From Hofstenia miamia (taxonomy: Eukaryota; Xenacoelomorpha; Acoela; Hofsteniidae): a DNA stretch of 64,000 bases. The position numbers and the translations under genes are program-made. The DNA lies in assembly GCA_900660155.1 (NCBI GenBank), contig CABFPE010000216.1, positions 276,250-340,249 of the forward strand, given 5' to 3'. This document shows positions 1 to 10,988 of this stretch, piece by piece (the stretch's first letter is position 1; each line of letters begins with the position of its first letter). The notes beneath the pieces are model-generated. The model saw only the letters and a list, made by a program, of their open reading frames with translations, was not told the DNA's origin and made no database searches.

Positions 1-1394
1 TAAACTGGCATTTTCTTGTAGGAAACTCCGTATTTTATGCAAGGCAAAAGTTCAACCACAAAAAATCTTCGAAAGAATGTCCAGTGAATTTTGCAAATGT
101 GTTAAAGTTAATTTCATTCAAAATCTTTGTTGACCAAGAAGATTTTCGGTCATCTGCTAACGTAATCCAATAAATTTTTGTCAAGCATGATATCTTGCTT
201 CTCTCTTAAGTGGTCACGTGCTTGCGTTGTAAATACTTCCGTGCATGTGCAAAAAATAGTTTGTCTTATAGCCATAACTTAGGATTATGGTTAGTAACAT
301 TTTGGTTTATTTCAGTACCTTGCCATGCATTCTTTCTCCAAATACTTCAAATGTCAGTGTATGAATAATATTTTAAATTAAAATTAAAATTACTTTATTG
401 AAATTACACATCCTGCATAAAATGAATCTCAATTTTTTCACATGTTGATAACTAAATACTACAATGTATAAATTCACTTCTAGAACTTCAATTCTAGATT
501 CAACACTGAGTTACACTATGTCTATGTGAGTGAAAACAGTAAGGTAATTGCAACTGAATGTGCTCTCATTCCTTGAGTTAATCATGTAAAATATATCCAT
601 GGAGGTATTCTAATGAACGTTCTACATGTAGAACAAAATTCAAATGACTTTAAGAAATGAAATTAATGGAGGTGGATGCAACAGCCAGAATGTGAGAACC
701 TCTATCATTTCACACTATTTTGGAACAAATTGACAATATCCTCCACACCTACACCGATTTTGATGAAAATGTGGCCATCATATGTGAGCACTTCAAATAA
801 ATTATAAAAAATACGTGTATCTATGAAAATTATAGTAAAGAAAGACAACTTGAAGTAATTATTCCTTACACGTATATATATATATATATATACCCACTCC
901 CTCTAAAATATACTGATTGTACTGCTAATTGGACGTGCTTTTTAGTTTATTCTTTACCTAAGATAGATGATGCTAATATGGATAACAAAGTTTCGTCCAG
1001 TCTCCCTGAACCCAATTGAAGCCAAGTGTTTGGATTGTAATGTGCTCAATTCAATAAAGGAAAGTAACATTGATTCTTCTGACTGTCTACAATTTGCACA
1101 TGGGAATGGATATATATATAAACAGTTAGCATACTCTATATTAATGTGATGTTTCTAAATAATTTATATTCAATTTTTGAGCAATTAAGAAGAATAATTA
1201 CAGTAATTTTCAAATGCCCTTAAAGTTTTTCAGAAACATTATGGTTTGACGTTCTACAAACAACAATATTTGGAAAATTTGAGCACATTATTTTCAAATT
1301 GAATGTAATTTCATTTAGGATGTGCTTGTAAATATAAACAAAATGTTGACTTCGTCAACATATGTTTTTCAGTTTTTGAAATCTAAATTTATTA
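1..1394. other. Intergenic or intronic AT-rich sequence
   Basis: I see no gene here. The only distinct structure is a (TA)n microsatellite near 873-892. Short open frames have no recognisable motifs and occur at the frequency expected in AT-rich DNA. Confidence 0.6.
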
Positions 1395-1631
1395 ATGTGC
1401 AGACTAATTTTTCGTGTACTGTTGTCTACATTTGCAGCTTTATTTGCCTTGCTACTAGGCATTACCTTCTATGGCTACTATTTAGATACCAACATTAATT
1501 TCACGTCTCGGCCCTGGGAAAGTTTCGATATTAGATTGCCACAGTCGAAAGAAAAGATCAATGTTGCATTCATAGCTTCAGGGACAAGAGGTGACTACCA
1601 ACCTATATCACTTATTGCTAAAGAATTTAAG
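1395..1631 (+). CDS. First exon of a membrane-anchored GT28/UGT-like glycosyltransferase (partial)
   Basis: This 79-codon exon starts with ATG at 1395 and stays open to AAG at 1631, followed by a GT (GTGCAT, a weak donor). Reading through would stop within six codons. Residues 5-27 are a hydrophobic signal-anchor with few charges, which suggests a type II membrane protein. Residues 54-79 contain the phrase VAFIASGTRGDYQPISLIAK. This matches the N-terminal nucleotide-sugar transferase signature (G-[ST]-R-G-D-x-Q-P-hydrophobic-ALA) of GT28 and sterol or UDP-glucosyltransferases. No later exon of the family is visible downstream, and the region is cut by a pogo element and a single-N join at 4378. 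An AG at 1437 preceded by pyrimidines could instead make this an internal exon. The family call is from motif recognition only; substrate unknown. Confidence 0.6.
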
Positions 1632-2014
1632 GTGCATATCGTATTTTAATTAACACATCTTTTATTTTGTAAGGAATTTGGAAAGCAGAAGATAATTATT
1701 GCAAAAGGAAGATTCATGGTTTAACCCTTCTACGTCGTTACTTTTAAAATATAGGCATCGTCGTTTGGGGTAACTTTGTTACCCCAAATTATAAATTCCA
1801 TATTATTTAATATAAATAAATTTAAAGAATTTTGTTCATTCTACATACATTCTTTCACTAATAGCATGCGGCTTACAACAAAATTTGAACGATTGTAACA
1901 CTTTTCTGTAGTATTTTGTAAATATTTGTCTTCTTTAATATTTAGAGTCACTCATCCATTCACGCATGTAGTCACACATGTATTTGATACAGGTATTAAT
2001 ACAATTATTTCTAC
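1632..2014. other. Sequence after glycosyltransferase exon; possible piggyBac-like left end
   Basis: No exon is recognised. TTAACCCTTC at 1721-1730 resembles a piggyBac-type end, and GGGGTAAC-TTT-GTTACCCC at 1767-1785 is a perfect 8-bp-stem hairpin. Related inverted sequence recurs near 3132-3150 and 3314-3344. Confidence 0.35.
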
Positions 2015-2280
2015 CAGACCTGTCAACAAGCCGAGCTTCTAACCTACAAAGCCGAGCCGAGCCAAGCTGAGGTGAGCGAAGCCGAGCTTGAGCACTGCAT
2101 TGGATACACAATGAACCCAAAACAAACCTTTATTAAGCCAAGCAAGTCTGTAGTTTTGTTTCTTATTTTATGCAGATTTTTCTTAGTCTTTCATTCAATA
2201 CACCTTTTTTATAATCTTATTTAAAAATGCTTGTTAAATGATAGCAAGAGCGACGTAAAAAATTTAAATATACGCTAGCT
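2015..2280 (+). repeat. Partial copy of the GAGCCGAGC-rich MITE family
   Basis: It starts with CAGACCTGTCAACAAGCCGA, close to the left end of the element at 48215-48587. It then has a cluster of GCCGAGC words (2030-2095) and an AT-rich interior that aligns by eye with the interior of that copy (ATGYAGATTTTTCTTA and what follows). The right terminal repeat is not found, so this copy is truncated or decayed. Confidence 0.55.
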
Positions 2281-3495
2281 TGTTTCAATGTGACTGTATT
2301 GGGAATAGTAATTTCTGCATTTTATGCACCAATCAGTGTAACCTCTCACATGTATGGTAATTGGTTACGTGCAAAACCAGATTCCACATCGTAAAACTAA
2401 ATACTTTTCATGGTGCCTCTTACCAAACCCGGATGCATGTTGATATTTGAGTTTGAACGTCGACATAATTGTGGTCCGGCATTGCCAAGATGTCCCCGAT
2501 GTGACCTAATACTGCAATTAATATTTCATTATCTCATTCAGGGTGGTTACGGGTCAATTCGTCCGACATTAAGTAAGAAATTCGACGGGTGGGGTTACTT
2601 GGCAATCTTATATAAATCGGGTCGCGGGTCATTCATAATTGTTAGGGAGGAAGAACACTAACAGAATTAACGAACAATATAAGAAGTCAAACCCTTCCAT
2701 CTTTAAAATTCTTAAAGATTCTAATTATACTTATATTTTTTATTGATTTTATCTTGTTTTCATTATGCTTATATGCAAATTTTTGCGCGTATTATACTAG
2801 TAATCCTTATTTTCTTTGATTGGCTTGGGGCACGGATCATTTTTAGACAGGTCAGATCGGGTCACAGGTTAAAAATTGAATCAACATCACTGTGAACATC
2901 GAAGCATATTTCATGTTTAATATTAGAGTTCAAAATTTCCTAATCCAGGTGAACTACCATCATCAAAATATCTTCATTACTTGAATCATGAATCATGATT
3001 GAAAGAGCTTTATCACCAACTTCCTCAACAATTTATAAGCAACATTAGTGATTTGAAAAAAGAGTTGCATGCATGCAATCTAAGATATAAAATGATTTGA
3101 CATAATAATGTATTCTTAATATTTGTTAGACAAAATAACTTCGTCACCCCATACGGCGACAATCATTGAAATGCAGTAAATATTGTAAACAAAGCTGCGA
3201 AACATTGTTCCTATTAAGTATTATTAGGCATTTAGGTTGATATACAAAGTCATAAGTTTTTGTTGATTTACCGGAATTTCCCGTGTTTCAGCAACGTAAT
3301 TAAGGACTGTGGGTGTGGGGTTACAGAAACACCCCAAACGACGTATAACGGTTATTTGCCAAATTTTCCGATGGAGTCTGACATCAAGTACAACTTTATT
3401 GTATTGTAGTAATTGCAATTTCGAGGATGAAAACGGTTATCACAATTTTTCATCACTAGGAAGGAAGAAATAAAATTAAGATGGAGCGCAAACGA
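2281..3495. other. Non-coding stretch with decayed repeats
   Basis: No gene is supported. GGGTCGGGTC-like words occur at 2540-2640 and 2840-2870 and also at 38140-38210, suggesting an old dispersed repeat. GTGGGGTTAC...ACCCCAAACGACGTA (3314-3344) is the inverted counterpart of 1758-1790. Confidence 0.35.
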
Positions 3496-3608
3496 TACAA
3501 CTTTCGTTGCTAAACCAATTATAGCAAGCAACGCGATTGCATAATTTTAAAATTTGAATTCCTTTAATGTGGTTTCTTATCTTAATTGGTTTAGCAACAA
3601 AGGTTGTA
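3496..3608. mobile_element. 113-bp MITE with 26-bp inverted ends
   Basis: The ends TACAAC(T/C)TT(C/T)GTTGC... at 3496-3521 and their inverted copy at 3583-3608 match at 24 of 26 positions and enclose about 60 bp. The terminal TA pairs suggest a TA target duplication, as in Tc1/mariner-derived MITEs. The pogo element that follows uses the terminal TA (3607-3608) as its own target, so it inserted exactly at this MITE's edge. Confidence 0.65.
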
Positions 3609-4046
3609 CCGTATATTCCGGCCATTAGGTCGACTCGGCCATTAAGTCGACCCCCTTTCAGAGGCCAAAATATAGTGAATTTAAGGTTGCTTCGTCCTAT
3701 AAGTCGACCCCCATGTCAGCAATTATCACATATGTCCGAAGCCTAATTTTTAGGTAAAATCCAACAAATATGATGGATCTGACGAAGATTGGCCGAAACG
3801 CGAAGTGATCACTGGAAAATGAAAACCCAAAGACGAAATAAAACATTGTTATATGTAGTTTAGTTTCAGTTTTAAGATCATTTTAATATTTAATATACCT
3901 AGATAGTTATGTTTCATCTATAGATAAAAATAGTTACTATCCACTGCCGTTACACTACGTAGGTAATTACCAATAAATTAATTATAGGTAATTGTACAGA
4001 TTTCTTGTGATCATAAATTAAATAAAAACATAGATCATAGGTTTAA

Positions 4047-4735
4047 TCAATTATAAATAAATCTAACGGGTATCACAAACTATTTGTCCAAATTTATTTC
4101 TATTGATCACTGCCGCCGATGTAAATTGAACCTACGCCATTGTAACTTAATATAATTTACGAAGAATGCAAGATAGTGATTCTTTAATATTGATCTCTGA
4201 ACCAGCACTATTAAAACAAAGCAAATTACTAAGTCCAGTTTCGTCACTAATTATATAGAAAACGCAGTAATTAACCAATGGCGTACCTACGATAAAAACC
4301 CATTGGTCCTGGAAAAAAATAATTATTACCGCAATAATCACAATGAGTAAACCACGAGTAAAACGAATGAGATATGANTCAATTATAAATAAATCTAACG
4401 GGTATCACAAACTATTTGTCCAAATTTATTTCTATTGATCACTGCCGCCGATGTAAATTGAACCTACGCCATTGTAACTTAATATAATTTACGAAGAATG
4501 CAAGATAGTGATTCTTTAATATTGATCTCTGAACCAGCACTATTAAAACAAAGCAAATTACTAAGTCCAGTTTCGTCACTAATTATATAGAAAACGCAGT
4601 AATTAACCAATGGCGTACCGAGTTGAGTCAACACAGCGGTCTACCTACGATAAAAACCCATTGGTCCTGGAAAAAAATAATTATTACCGCAATAATCACA
4701 ATGAGTAAACCACGAGTAAAACGAATGAGATATGA
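4047..4735. repeat. Assembly duplication around the single N at 4378
   Basis: 4047-4377 is repeated as 4379-4735. The only difference I see is 26 extra bases in the second copy, starting GAGTTGAGTC after GGCGTACC (about 4620-4645). The duplicate abuts the N on both sides, the signature of two contigs joined without merging their overlap. The 26-bp indel means they are different alleles or different element copies. Confidence 0.85.
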
Positions 4736-6036
4736 TGCAGAATTTAAGTTGAAAGTTGTTAAGACTGCTATCGATACAAACAACTGTAATGCTGGTCGAG
4801 TTCATGGTGTCAATGAAAAACTAGTGAGAGATTGGAGAAAGTCTCAAGATAATTTGGAGAAAATGCCGAAGAAATCAAAAGCGAACCGAGTCAACCCACC
4901 AAAGTGGCCGCGGTTGGAATCCGAATTGATAGCATGGATAGAAGATCTTCGCCAAAATGGTTATATTGTCACACGGCCTATGATCCAGCTACAGGCACTG
5001 AAATGGTCCAAACAGAACAAAGAAGACAGCATCGATTTCACGGCTACGCGGAGTTGGTGTACAAGATTCATGCTTCGTTCAAACCTCGTTCTTCGGCAGA
5101 AGACAAAAATCGCACAGAAGCTGCCGAAGGACCTGGAGGACAAAATCATGAAATTTCAACGTTTTGTGATACACGCGCGACAACGCAATGATTACCCGTT
5201 GTCTCTCATTGCTAATATGGATGAGACACCAATGTTTTTTGATCTTGTTGGGAACAGAACTGTTCATACAAGAGGTGCAAAAACTGTGCTTGTAAAAACC
5301 ACCGGACACGAGAAATTACATTTCACAGTTGTGTTAGCGTGTTTCGCGGACGGAAGTAAATTACCGCCAATAGGTGATTTTCAAACGAAAAACAATGCCA
5401 AAGGTCACATTTCCGAAAGGTGTAATAGTTCATGTACAGGACAAAGGGTGGATGGACGATAAGGGCATACAGAAGTGGATTGACATAATTTGGACGCGGC
5501 GCCCAGGCGGACTCCGCAAACCAAAATCGCTTTTGGTTTGGGATATGTTCAAATCCCATCTGACTGAGTCAACCAAACGAACCCTCCGTGACACTAATAC
5601 AGATGTCGCGGTTATTCCTGGAGGATTGACGTCAGTATTGCAGCCACTGGATGTGTCTCTGAACAAACCGTTCAAAGATAACATGCGACGAAAATGGAAT
5701 GAATGGATGGTTTCTGGTGAACATTCATTCACACCTGCTGGCAATATGCGTGCAGCTTCATTGGAGACTGTATGCCAGTGGACAATTGATTCGTGGGCCG
5801 AAGTCAAAACAGAATCGGTCGTAAAGTCATTCAAGAAGTGCTGTATTAGTAATGCATTGGACGGCACTGAGGATGATATTCTGTGGGATGATGAGGACAA
5901 CATCCCCCTCTCTGCATTGGGACCAAATAACAATGACGATGAAATAAACAATCCTTATGACGACAACGTGTGCGCCGCAGATTGGGACTTGTTATTTGGC
6001 GATTCAGATGACGAAGACTATTTACCATGTGCTTAG
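4701..6036 (+). pseudogene. Pogo/Tigger transposase with one frameshift
   Basis: Start chosen at ATG 4701 (MSKPRVKRM), because the 26 upstream in-frame codons depend on the 26-bp indel. The order is a Brinker/CENP-B-type HTH (about residues 6-50, FKLKVVKTAI...VRDWRK), a second CENPB-type HTH (about 75-140), then a DDE_1 catalytic domain: NMDETP (first Asp), LLVWDMFKSHL (second Asp) and VLQPLDVSLNKPFK (third Asp). The tail is acidic (SDDEDYLPCA), as in many pogo proteins. An extra G near 5372, in CCAATAGGTGATTTTC, shifts the frame; removing one G gives the family sequence PPIVIFKRKTMPK. Otherwise both halves are fully open, about 445 codons in all. This is either a very recently inactivated copy or a base-call error. 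Confidence 0.88.
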
Positions 6037-6744
6037 TGTAATTGTTATTGTGCTTCCTATGTAATTAATTGTGCTTTTGTTACGTTTATTCTCTAATAAA
6101 TAAATTCATATATAATATAACATAATGTTGACTTTAATTGTTTGTACAAGCATATTTGACAATTGATTAATTGCTGAGGTTTAGAAAGAACCAGACTTCG
6201 ACAATAGAGACATCAATGAAAGGCAGAAAGCTGACTGAACAAATAGGTAACAATGAAATACGGTTTAGGGATTAGTCATTACAAGTAATTGTGTCAAGTG
6301 CCTAACAAACAGGTATACCAAACCACTACTAATTCTATGCATATGAATATACAGTACAACGCACATACTAGTCTTCTACTAGTACTAGGTATACCGCCTG
6401 TTTATCAGCAGAGTGATGTCCCGATTAATATTATCCCCCTCACCGACACTCGTTAAAAAGGTTATTACAGATCTACAGTCATGAATATCATATTAAAAAC
6501 GAAGTTTACATTAAAAAACAATTAAATTAAATATTTTATTCATAGAAAATAATTTTATTTCGTTTCGCCTTGAAGTTTGTGTTTTAGTAGCTTTCGGGTT
6601 TTTCCACCATCACGTCATGCATTTCCTTGTTCAACCTGAAAAATCAAGCTTGAGAATATTGCCCCTGCCATTAAGTCGACCCCCAAAATTTTATGGTATA
6701 ATCTGAGCCTAGAAAGTCGACTTAATGGCCGGAATATACGGTAG

Positions 6745-7200
6745 TACAATAACTTTGAAAACAAGTTTATTCTTTTTTAACTAATTGTCTTCAACTTTTT
6801 GGTTGTTAATCGTCATCAAAAGTCATGAATTATTGTCTTAGTCTTGGATTAAATTAATTATGTAAATTTATTTTATTTTCAAAAAATTATAAAAAAAATT
6901 ATGTTATGAACCACCGATACGTTTTCTATCGAAAGAGAACGGATTCATTTTCTATAGAAATACACATATTCAACTTCTTTTTACTGTACAATATAAAGTT
7001 ATTACAGAAATTTGAGGTGCTTAAGTGACACCTTGTGGATGATTTAGCGCCAGAAATTCACAAATCATTTTTGGTTATTTGTTCTACTGAAAATGCTGAA
7101 TCAATTTACTTTGCTAATGCTATTAATCCTGTATATTTAATAATTTTTATTAATATATGTTCATATTAAAATAAATGTCAAACAATGTGCTATATATTAG
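6745..7200. other. AT-rich stretch before NUP210 exon
   Basis: No exon or repeat is recognised. It ends in the acceptor ATATATTAG at 7192-7200. Confidence 0.5.
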
Positions 7201-7330
7201 GTAACTGTGAAACCCCTACAGAAAGTTGAACTATCTCCAGGTAAATTAAAGCAAGTGTTTGTCAATGTTGACCAAGAGACAACCGTGTTTGAATTTTCGG
7301 TTACCTTCAACGCTCAACTACATTCTTCGG
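7201..7330 (+). CDS. NUP210: NUP210 homologue, exon a (lumenal region)
   Basis: Acceptor TATTAG ends at 7200 and the exon reads VTVKPLQKVELSPGKLKQVF in phase 0. It ends with one base of a split codon before GTTTGG at 7331; the donor is chosen because its phase joins the next exon as ...HSS-D-CEPD. This belongs to the C-terminal third of the large lumenal part of gp210/NUP210, the pore-membrane glycoprotein built of Ig-like domains. The exons for the first ~1,500 residues are not in the window. Confidence 0.65.
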
Positions 7331-9153
7331 GTTTGGAACTTTTCTATTTAATAACGTTATTTCCAATAAACTTTCTAATACATTTTCTTGACATGGTATT
7401 TGATCACATCATTGATCAATTTTTGCAACTTTTCAATTTCTAGTTTTGTAGGTAGCCCCGATTATGATGTTTTACTATAGGTTTGAATTGGGGCCAAATT
7501 ATGCGTACATTAAAGAACCTAAGATAATTATGATAATCAATTCTAGGTTTGTAAATCATTAATGTAAAGTGAACATAATTAATTTCAGTATGTTTAAGGC
7601 AAATTTATTCAATGTGAGATTATGATTCTGTTTGTGCAGGCTAGTATTGCTTCACTGCACTATCCTGCATGTCTGGAATGTTGCTTCTTAACCCTGATAA
7701 TCTTTTATCAATTTTAATTTTGTTCTAAAGCTCATATTTAAAAATAATTTTTTCAACTTTTTTGTGCCAAGTAAACATTTTCAATCAAGATGTTCTCTTT
7801 CAATTTCCTAATGTATTCTTAACCTTAAATGACCTATGGGGCGGAAATTGTAGAATCAAGCCATTTTTTTTGCACTTACTGTATATTTGTGAAGAGGTTA
7901 AGAGAATTTCAAAAAAAAATTCAACTAGTAATAAACAGTTTCCATACTGACTGAAGTGTACTTTTAAGTACATCACACCTTATTTAACAATAATATAGAA
8001 GTGCAAAGATGAATGAGTAAAAAATATGAAATGAACAAGTACCATATGGCTATTAAATAATGAAAAAAATTATAGACGTCTTTTCATCTTGTTTAAGGTG
8101 CTTTGATAGTCGCAGACATATACAAGCTTTTACACTTTCTTCAGTATGTAATGTGGTGTATATAAAGACTGGCAATTGACCAATAAAATGCCAAGAGTGT
8201 GTTGAATAACACCAAAACTTTGCTCAATACTTCTGGCAATCAATTTCTGAGGTTGTGGACTTAAAAGTACATCTCGATCACTTAAGATCAAATGTTGTTG
8301 ATCTAGTTTTTCATTAATTTGTTTAATATAAAAAAAGTTTTCACTTGGTCCTTTTCAAATATATTATATGGTATAGCTATATTTTAATATTCTGAGCGCT
8401 ACCTCTTAATTGTGATTAAACTGAGTTTGCTAGTTACAGCAATTTCCGCGAAAGGTGGGTTACTCATTTTTCATTAAGGCCACGGTTAGACTAGTGATTT
8501 GCTCAAAAGTGATCTGTCACATTTTGAGTGAATTAGCGATTCGATTTCCTTGTGATCGTCACATCGCTAATTATCTAGGGTGGTTAGACGCGCAACGCTT
8601 TCAAAAGTAACAGATCAATTTTAAACAATCACCTAGTCTAACCGTGGCCTAAAGTGTCGCTAAGCAATCCATGCTGCAGAATTGGTTCTACTTTTGGTTT
8701 TCGACGATGAGATCGGTTGAAAGCCGACGATCATCTGTTATTAATATACACAATACACACAATCAGATTGCCAACGCTATCAGTAAAGTCGTTAAATTCA
8801 TGTTGCTCGGCCAGAACCCTTCCCAACAGTTTCCTATTTCTCACACATAAATTATACATTTTCATAAGCAACTTTCGTAATGTAACCGTGCATGACGATT
8901 AGAATGAGAATTTGTGAATGCATTGTTTGTTTTTCAAAATTATTTCGTTTCGGATCGTCACAAAAAAATTCTTCAACTAATGAACTTACTATATTTAGTT
9001 TAATGTAATATTCCCTAAAAAATTTTCAAAAAACTCTTTTAGTTGTAAAAGATTTATATTTTAATTTTTTTGGAAAAAATATTTTTTATCTATCCATATA
9101 TCTTCGAAAGTTGCTGAACTAATTCGCATTCATCATGTGACATAAGTTATTAG
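7331..9153. other. NUP210 intron containing a MITE
   Basis: About 1.8 kb of AT-rich intron. The MITE at 8478-8649 is the only feature I can support. Confidence 0.55.
8478..8649. mobile_element. 172-bp MITE with TAA target duplication
   Basis: Inverted ends GGCCACGGTTAGACTAG start at 8478 and end at 8649. Both flanks carry TAA (8475-8477 and 8650-8652). A three-base TAA duplication is typical of PIF/Harbinger MITEs. No coding capacity. Confidence 0.75.
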
Positions 9154-9282
9154 ACTGTGAGCCAGATGTCAGCAATGTCAATGCACATTTGGAGTGGTTT
9201 CGCTGCAACGCCTGGGTGAATTCGGCTGCCTCTAGTCTGAACAACATTTTTGCAATTGAGTCTCGTTTTGAAACAGCAAAAG
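9154..9282 (+). CDS. NUP210: NUP210 homologue, exon b
   Basis: Acceptor TTATTAG ends at 9153 and donor GTAGGAAA starts at 9283. It reads CEPDVSNVNAHLEWFRC, then NAWVNSAASSLNNIFAIES and RFETAK. Length is 129 bases (2 + 42 codons + 1), so phase 1 enters and phase 1 leaves, fitting both neighbours. It belongs to a lumenal Ig-like module of the pore protein. It has no recognisable motif of its own; assignment rests on phase-compatible linkage to the exons downstream. Confidence 0.65.
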
Positions 9283-9425
9283 GTAGGAAATAGTCTATGA
9301 CTTTTTCAAATTATGAAATACAATCATTCCCAGTAAGGTAATTTTTCACTTCTTCATATAATTGGTATTTATGTACTGTATATGCATGTAAATTATACCT
9401 ATTGAATTTTAAATGTGAACTATAA

Positions 9426-9922
9426 AGGTGTGTTCCCACTATCGACTTTTATCAGCAGATTTTAATCGAAAATGCAATTATTTTCGTTCACATTGGCGAT
9501 TTTTTATCATACGATTTTTTATCAGAAAAAGCGGAGTTGGAAGAGCGTTCAGATTGTCGATTTTTTATCAGATGATAAATTATCATCTTTTGATTGACAG
9601 TAAGAAAAACAACTACATCTGTTTATGGATTGGTTTGTCTTGGAATGTAAACAATGTTTACATATTTTGAAGTTGAAATATTTCAACGACAATAATGTAC
9701 GTTTTGGAAGCCTGTTCCCTACTTGAGAAGTAAGCAATTAGTTTCAAGTAGCTATTCGACTAGTTTTAGTACCGTTCAGACTATCCACTTTTATCAGCTG
9801 ATAAATTATCAGATGACAGTAATTTGGCTGTTTTGCCAAAAAATCGGATGGAGCGTTCACACTATCGACTTTTATCACCGATTTTTTGACAGATGATAAA
9901 AGTCGATAGTGGGAACACACCT
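9426..9922. mobile_element. 497-bp Harbinger-like MITE with internal sub-repeats
   Basis: Inverted ends AGGTGTGTTCCCACTATCGA begin at 9426 and end at 9922 and extend through ACTTTTATCA (about 30 bp). TAA flanks both sides (9423-9425, 9923-9925). The interior repeats variants of GTTCANACTATCGACTTTTATCA and GATAAATTATCA at about 9548, 9773 and 9853, so the element looks built from reiterated end-like units. It lies in a NUP210 intron. Confidence 0.82.
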
Positions 9923-10092
9923 TAAGATTCTTAATTTTAAAACATCATTTCATGGCAGTCTAGCTTAAAATTCTTATGTTTAAATTCCTTAAACATTTTA
10001 AATATTTTTAGTTTAAGTGAAGTGATGAATCAATTCACGTCTTAATGAAATAATTACCAGTATATTCTGTAGTGCACAAATTGTGAATCAAG

Positions 10093-10556
10093 TAGGGATG
10101 GGATTCGGAGAGTGAATTGAATATACCGGATACTGGATAATTCCAGATGATTTACTGAATTACTGAATAACAACCTCTTTTCTTAAATAATATCGACCTC
10201 TTGCAAATAAATATATATTTTGAAGTCCTGATATGTCAAAAACTTGCGTATACTCGGTCGGATTGCTATGCCCGTCAAATATAATCAAGTCTGTGGATAT
10301 TTAACCGAAATTTCCACGAGTTTGATTGCAGTTTTAAGATATTGGCATGAAAGAAATATGGTTTTTCCACAAGAGATGTAGAAAAATTTATGCAAAATAT
10401 CTTGCAACTTCAAAATTTTGCAATACTTTTTGTCCAAACAATTTTTCATCGCATCATTAAGATACTATTAAAATTTTTAGTTTAATCAGTTTCAATCTCA
10501 GAAAATGTTGTTCGGTTGTGTAATTGCCGATTTTAGCGGATTCCGGTACATCCCTA
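10093..10556. mobile_element. 464-bp hAT-type MITE with 8-bp target duplication
   Basis: Ends TAGGGATG at 10093 and CATCCCTA ending at 10556 are inverted repeats of each other, extending imperfectly inward (GGATTCGG/CCGGTA). The flanks carry an exact 8-bp duplication GAATCAAG (10085-10092 and 10557-10564), diagnostic of hAT transposition. No coding capacity. It lies in the NUP210 intron before exon c. Confidence 0.85.
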
Positions 10557-10682
10557 GAATCAAGTTCCTACAAATATAAACATCAACCCATGCTTCTGTA
10601 ATTGCAGATTACGGACGTGAACAGCGCTGATTCACACCGATCAATTCTACTTAAGTATGAAGTTATTACAACGTCGATTTAG

Positions 10683-10912
10683 GATACTTATGCGTGTTAA
10701 CATTGAAGAAGACCTCTTCACCCGCATTACCCGAACCCTCTTCCACAATCAATATTCAAGTAGGTATTGCACATGGATTGAAATCCAATGTTGTCTCTTT
10801 GCCATTGGTGATGCCTTTTGTCTTGGCATCACGGACATTTGTCCTCTCTAATCTCAATCCCAACGCTGAAGTTAAAATACACGGGGAAGAAAATATGCTT
10901 CAAAATTTGCAA
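10683..10912 (+). CDS. NUP210: NUP210 homologue, exon c
   Basis: Acceptor TCGATTTAG ends at 10682; with one base carried from exon b it continues as ...ETAK-G-YLCVLTLKKTSS. An upstream AG at 10607 looks attractive but gives an early stop in the carried frame, so 10683 is preferred. The exon runs to LQ at 10912 before donor GTAAGTG. Residues TFVLSNLNPNAEVKIHG and EENMLQNLQ resemble, from memory, the last lumenal module of human NUP210 (hydrophobic strand, then a V.G....L..L.. strand). Phase 0 at its end matches exon d. Confidence 0.8.
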
Positions 10913-10988
10913 GTAAGTGAAAATATATAATTTTTCTAGGCTATTTAAAAAAGTATTTGTGATAAAAATCACTCGTGCTTTCATTTAG

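Larger units (their letters stand above)
3609..6741 (+). mobile_element. Pogo/Tigger-like DNA transposon with complete ends
   Basis: Terminal inverted repeats beginning CCGTATATTCCGGCCATTA lie at 3609-3634 and, inverted, at 6716-6741; 25 of 26 positions match. TA dinucleotides flank both ends (3607-3608, 6742-6743), as expected for pogo. Subterminal copies of AAGTCGACCCCC at about 3644, 3701 and 6673, and its inverse near the right end, look like transposase binding sites. One transposase gene lies inside. The apparent 3,133-bp length is inflated by a 331-bp duplication around the single N at 4378, so the true element is about 2.8 kb. Confidence 0.88.

Noticed and set aside
2410-2661. 83-codon frame with GGGTCG-rich DNA
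   Set aside because: Its composition follows a dispersed GGGTC repeat also seen near 38.1 kb; no protein motif.
5430-5951. 173-codon minus-strand frame
   Set aside because: It is an antisense shadow of the pogo transposase, whose catalytic motifs lie on the plus strand.
10608-10682. Exon start at 10608 (reading ITDVNSADSHRSILLKYEV) with a frameshift into NUP210 exon c
   Set aside because: The carried phase from exon b gives an early stop there, whereas the acceptor at 10682 joins the exons in frame without any frameshift.
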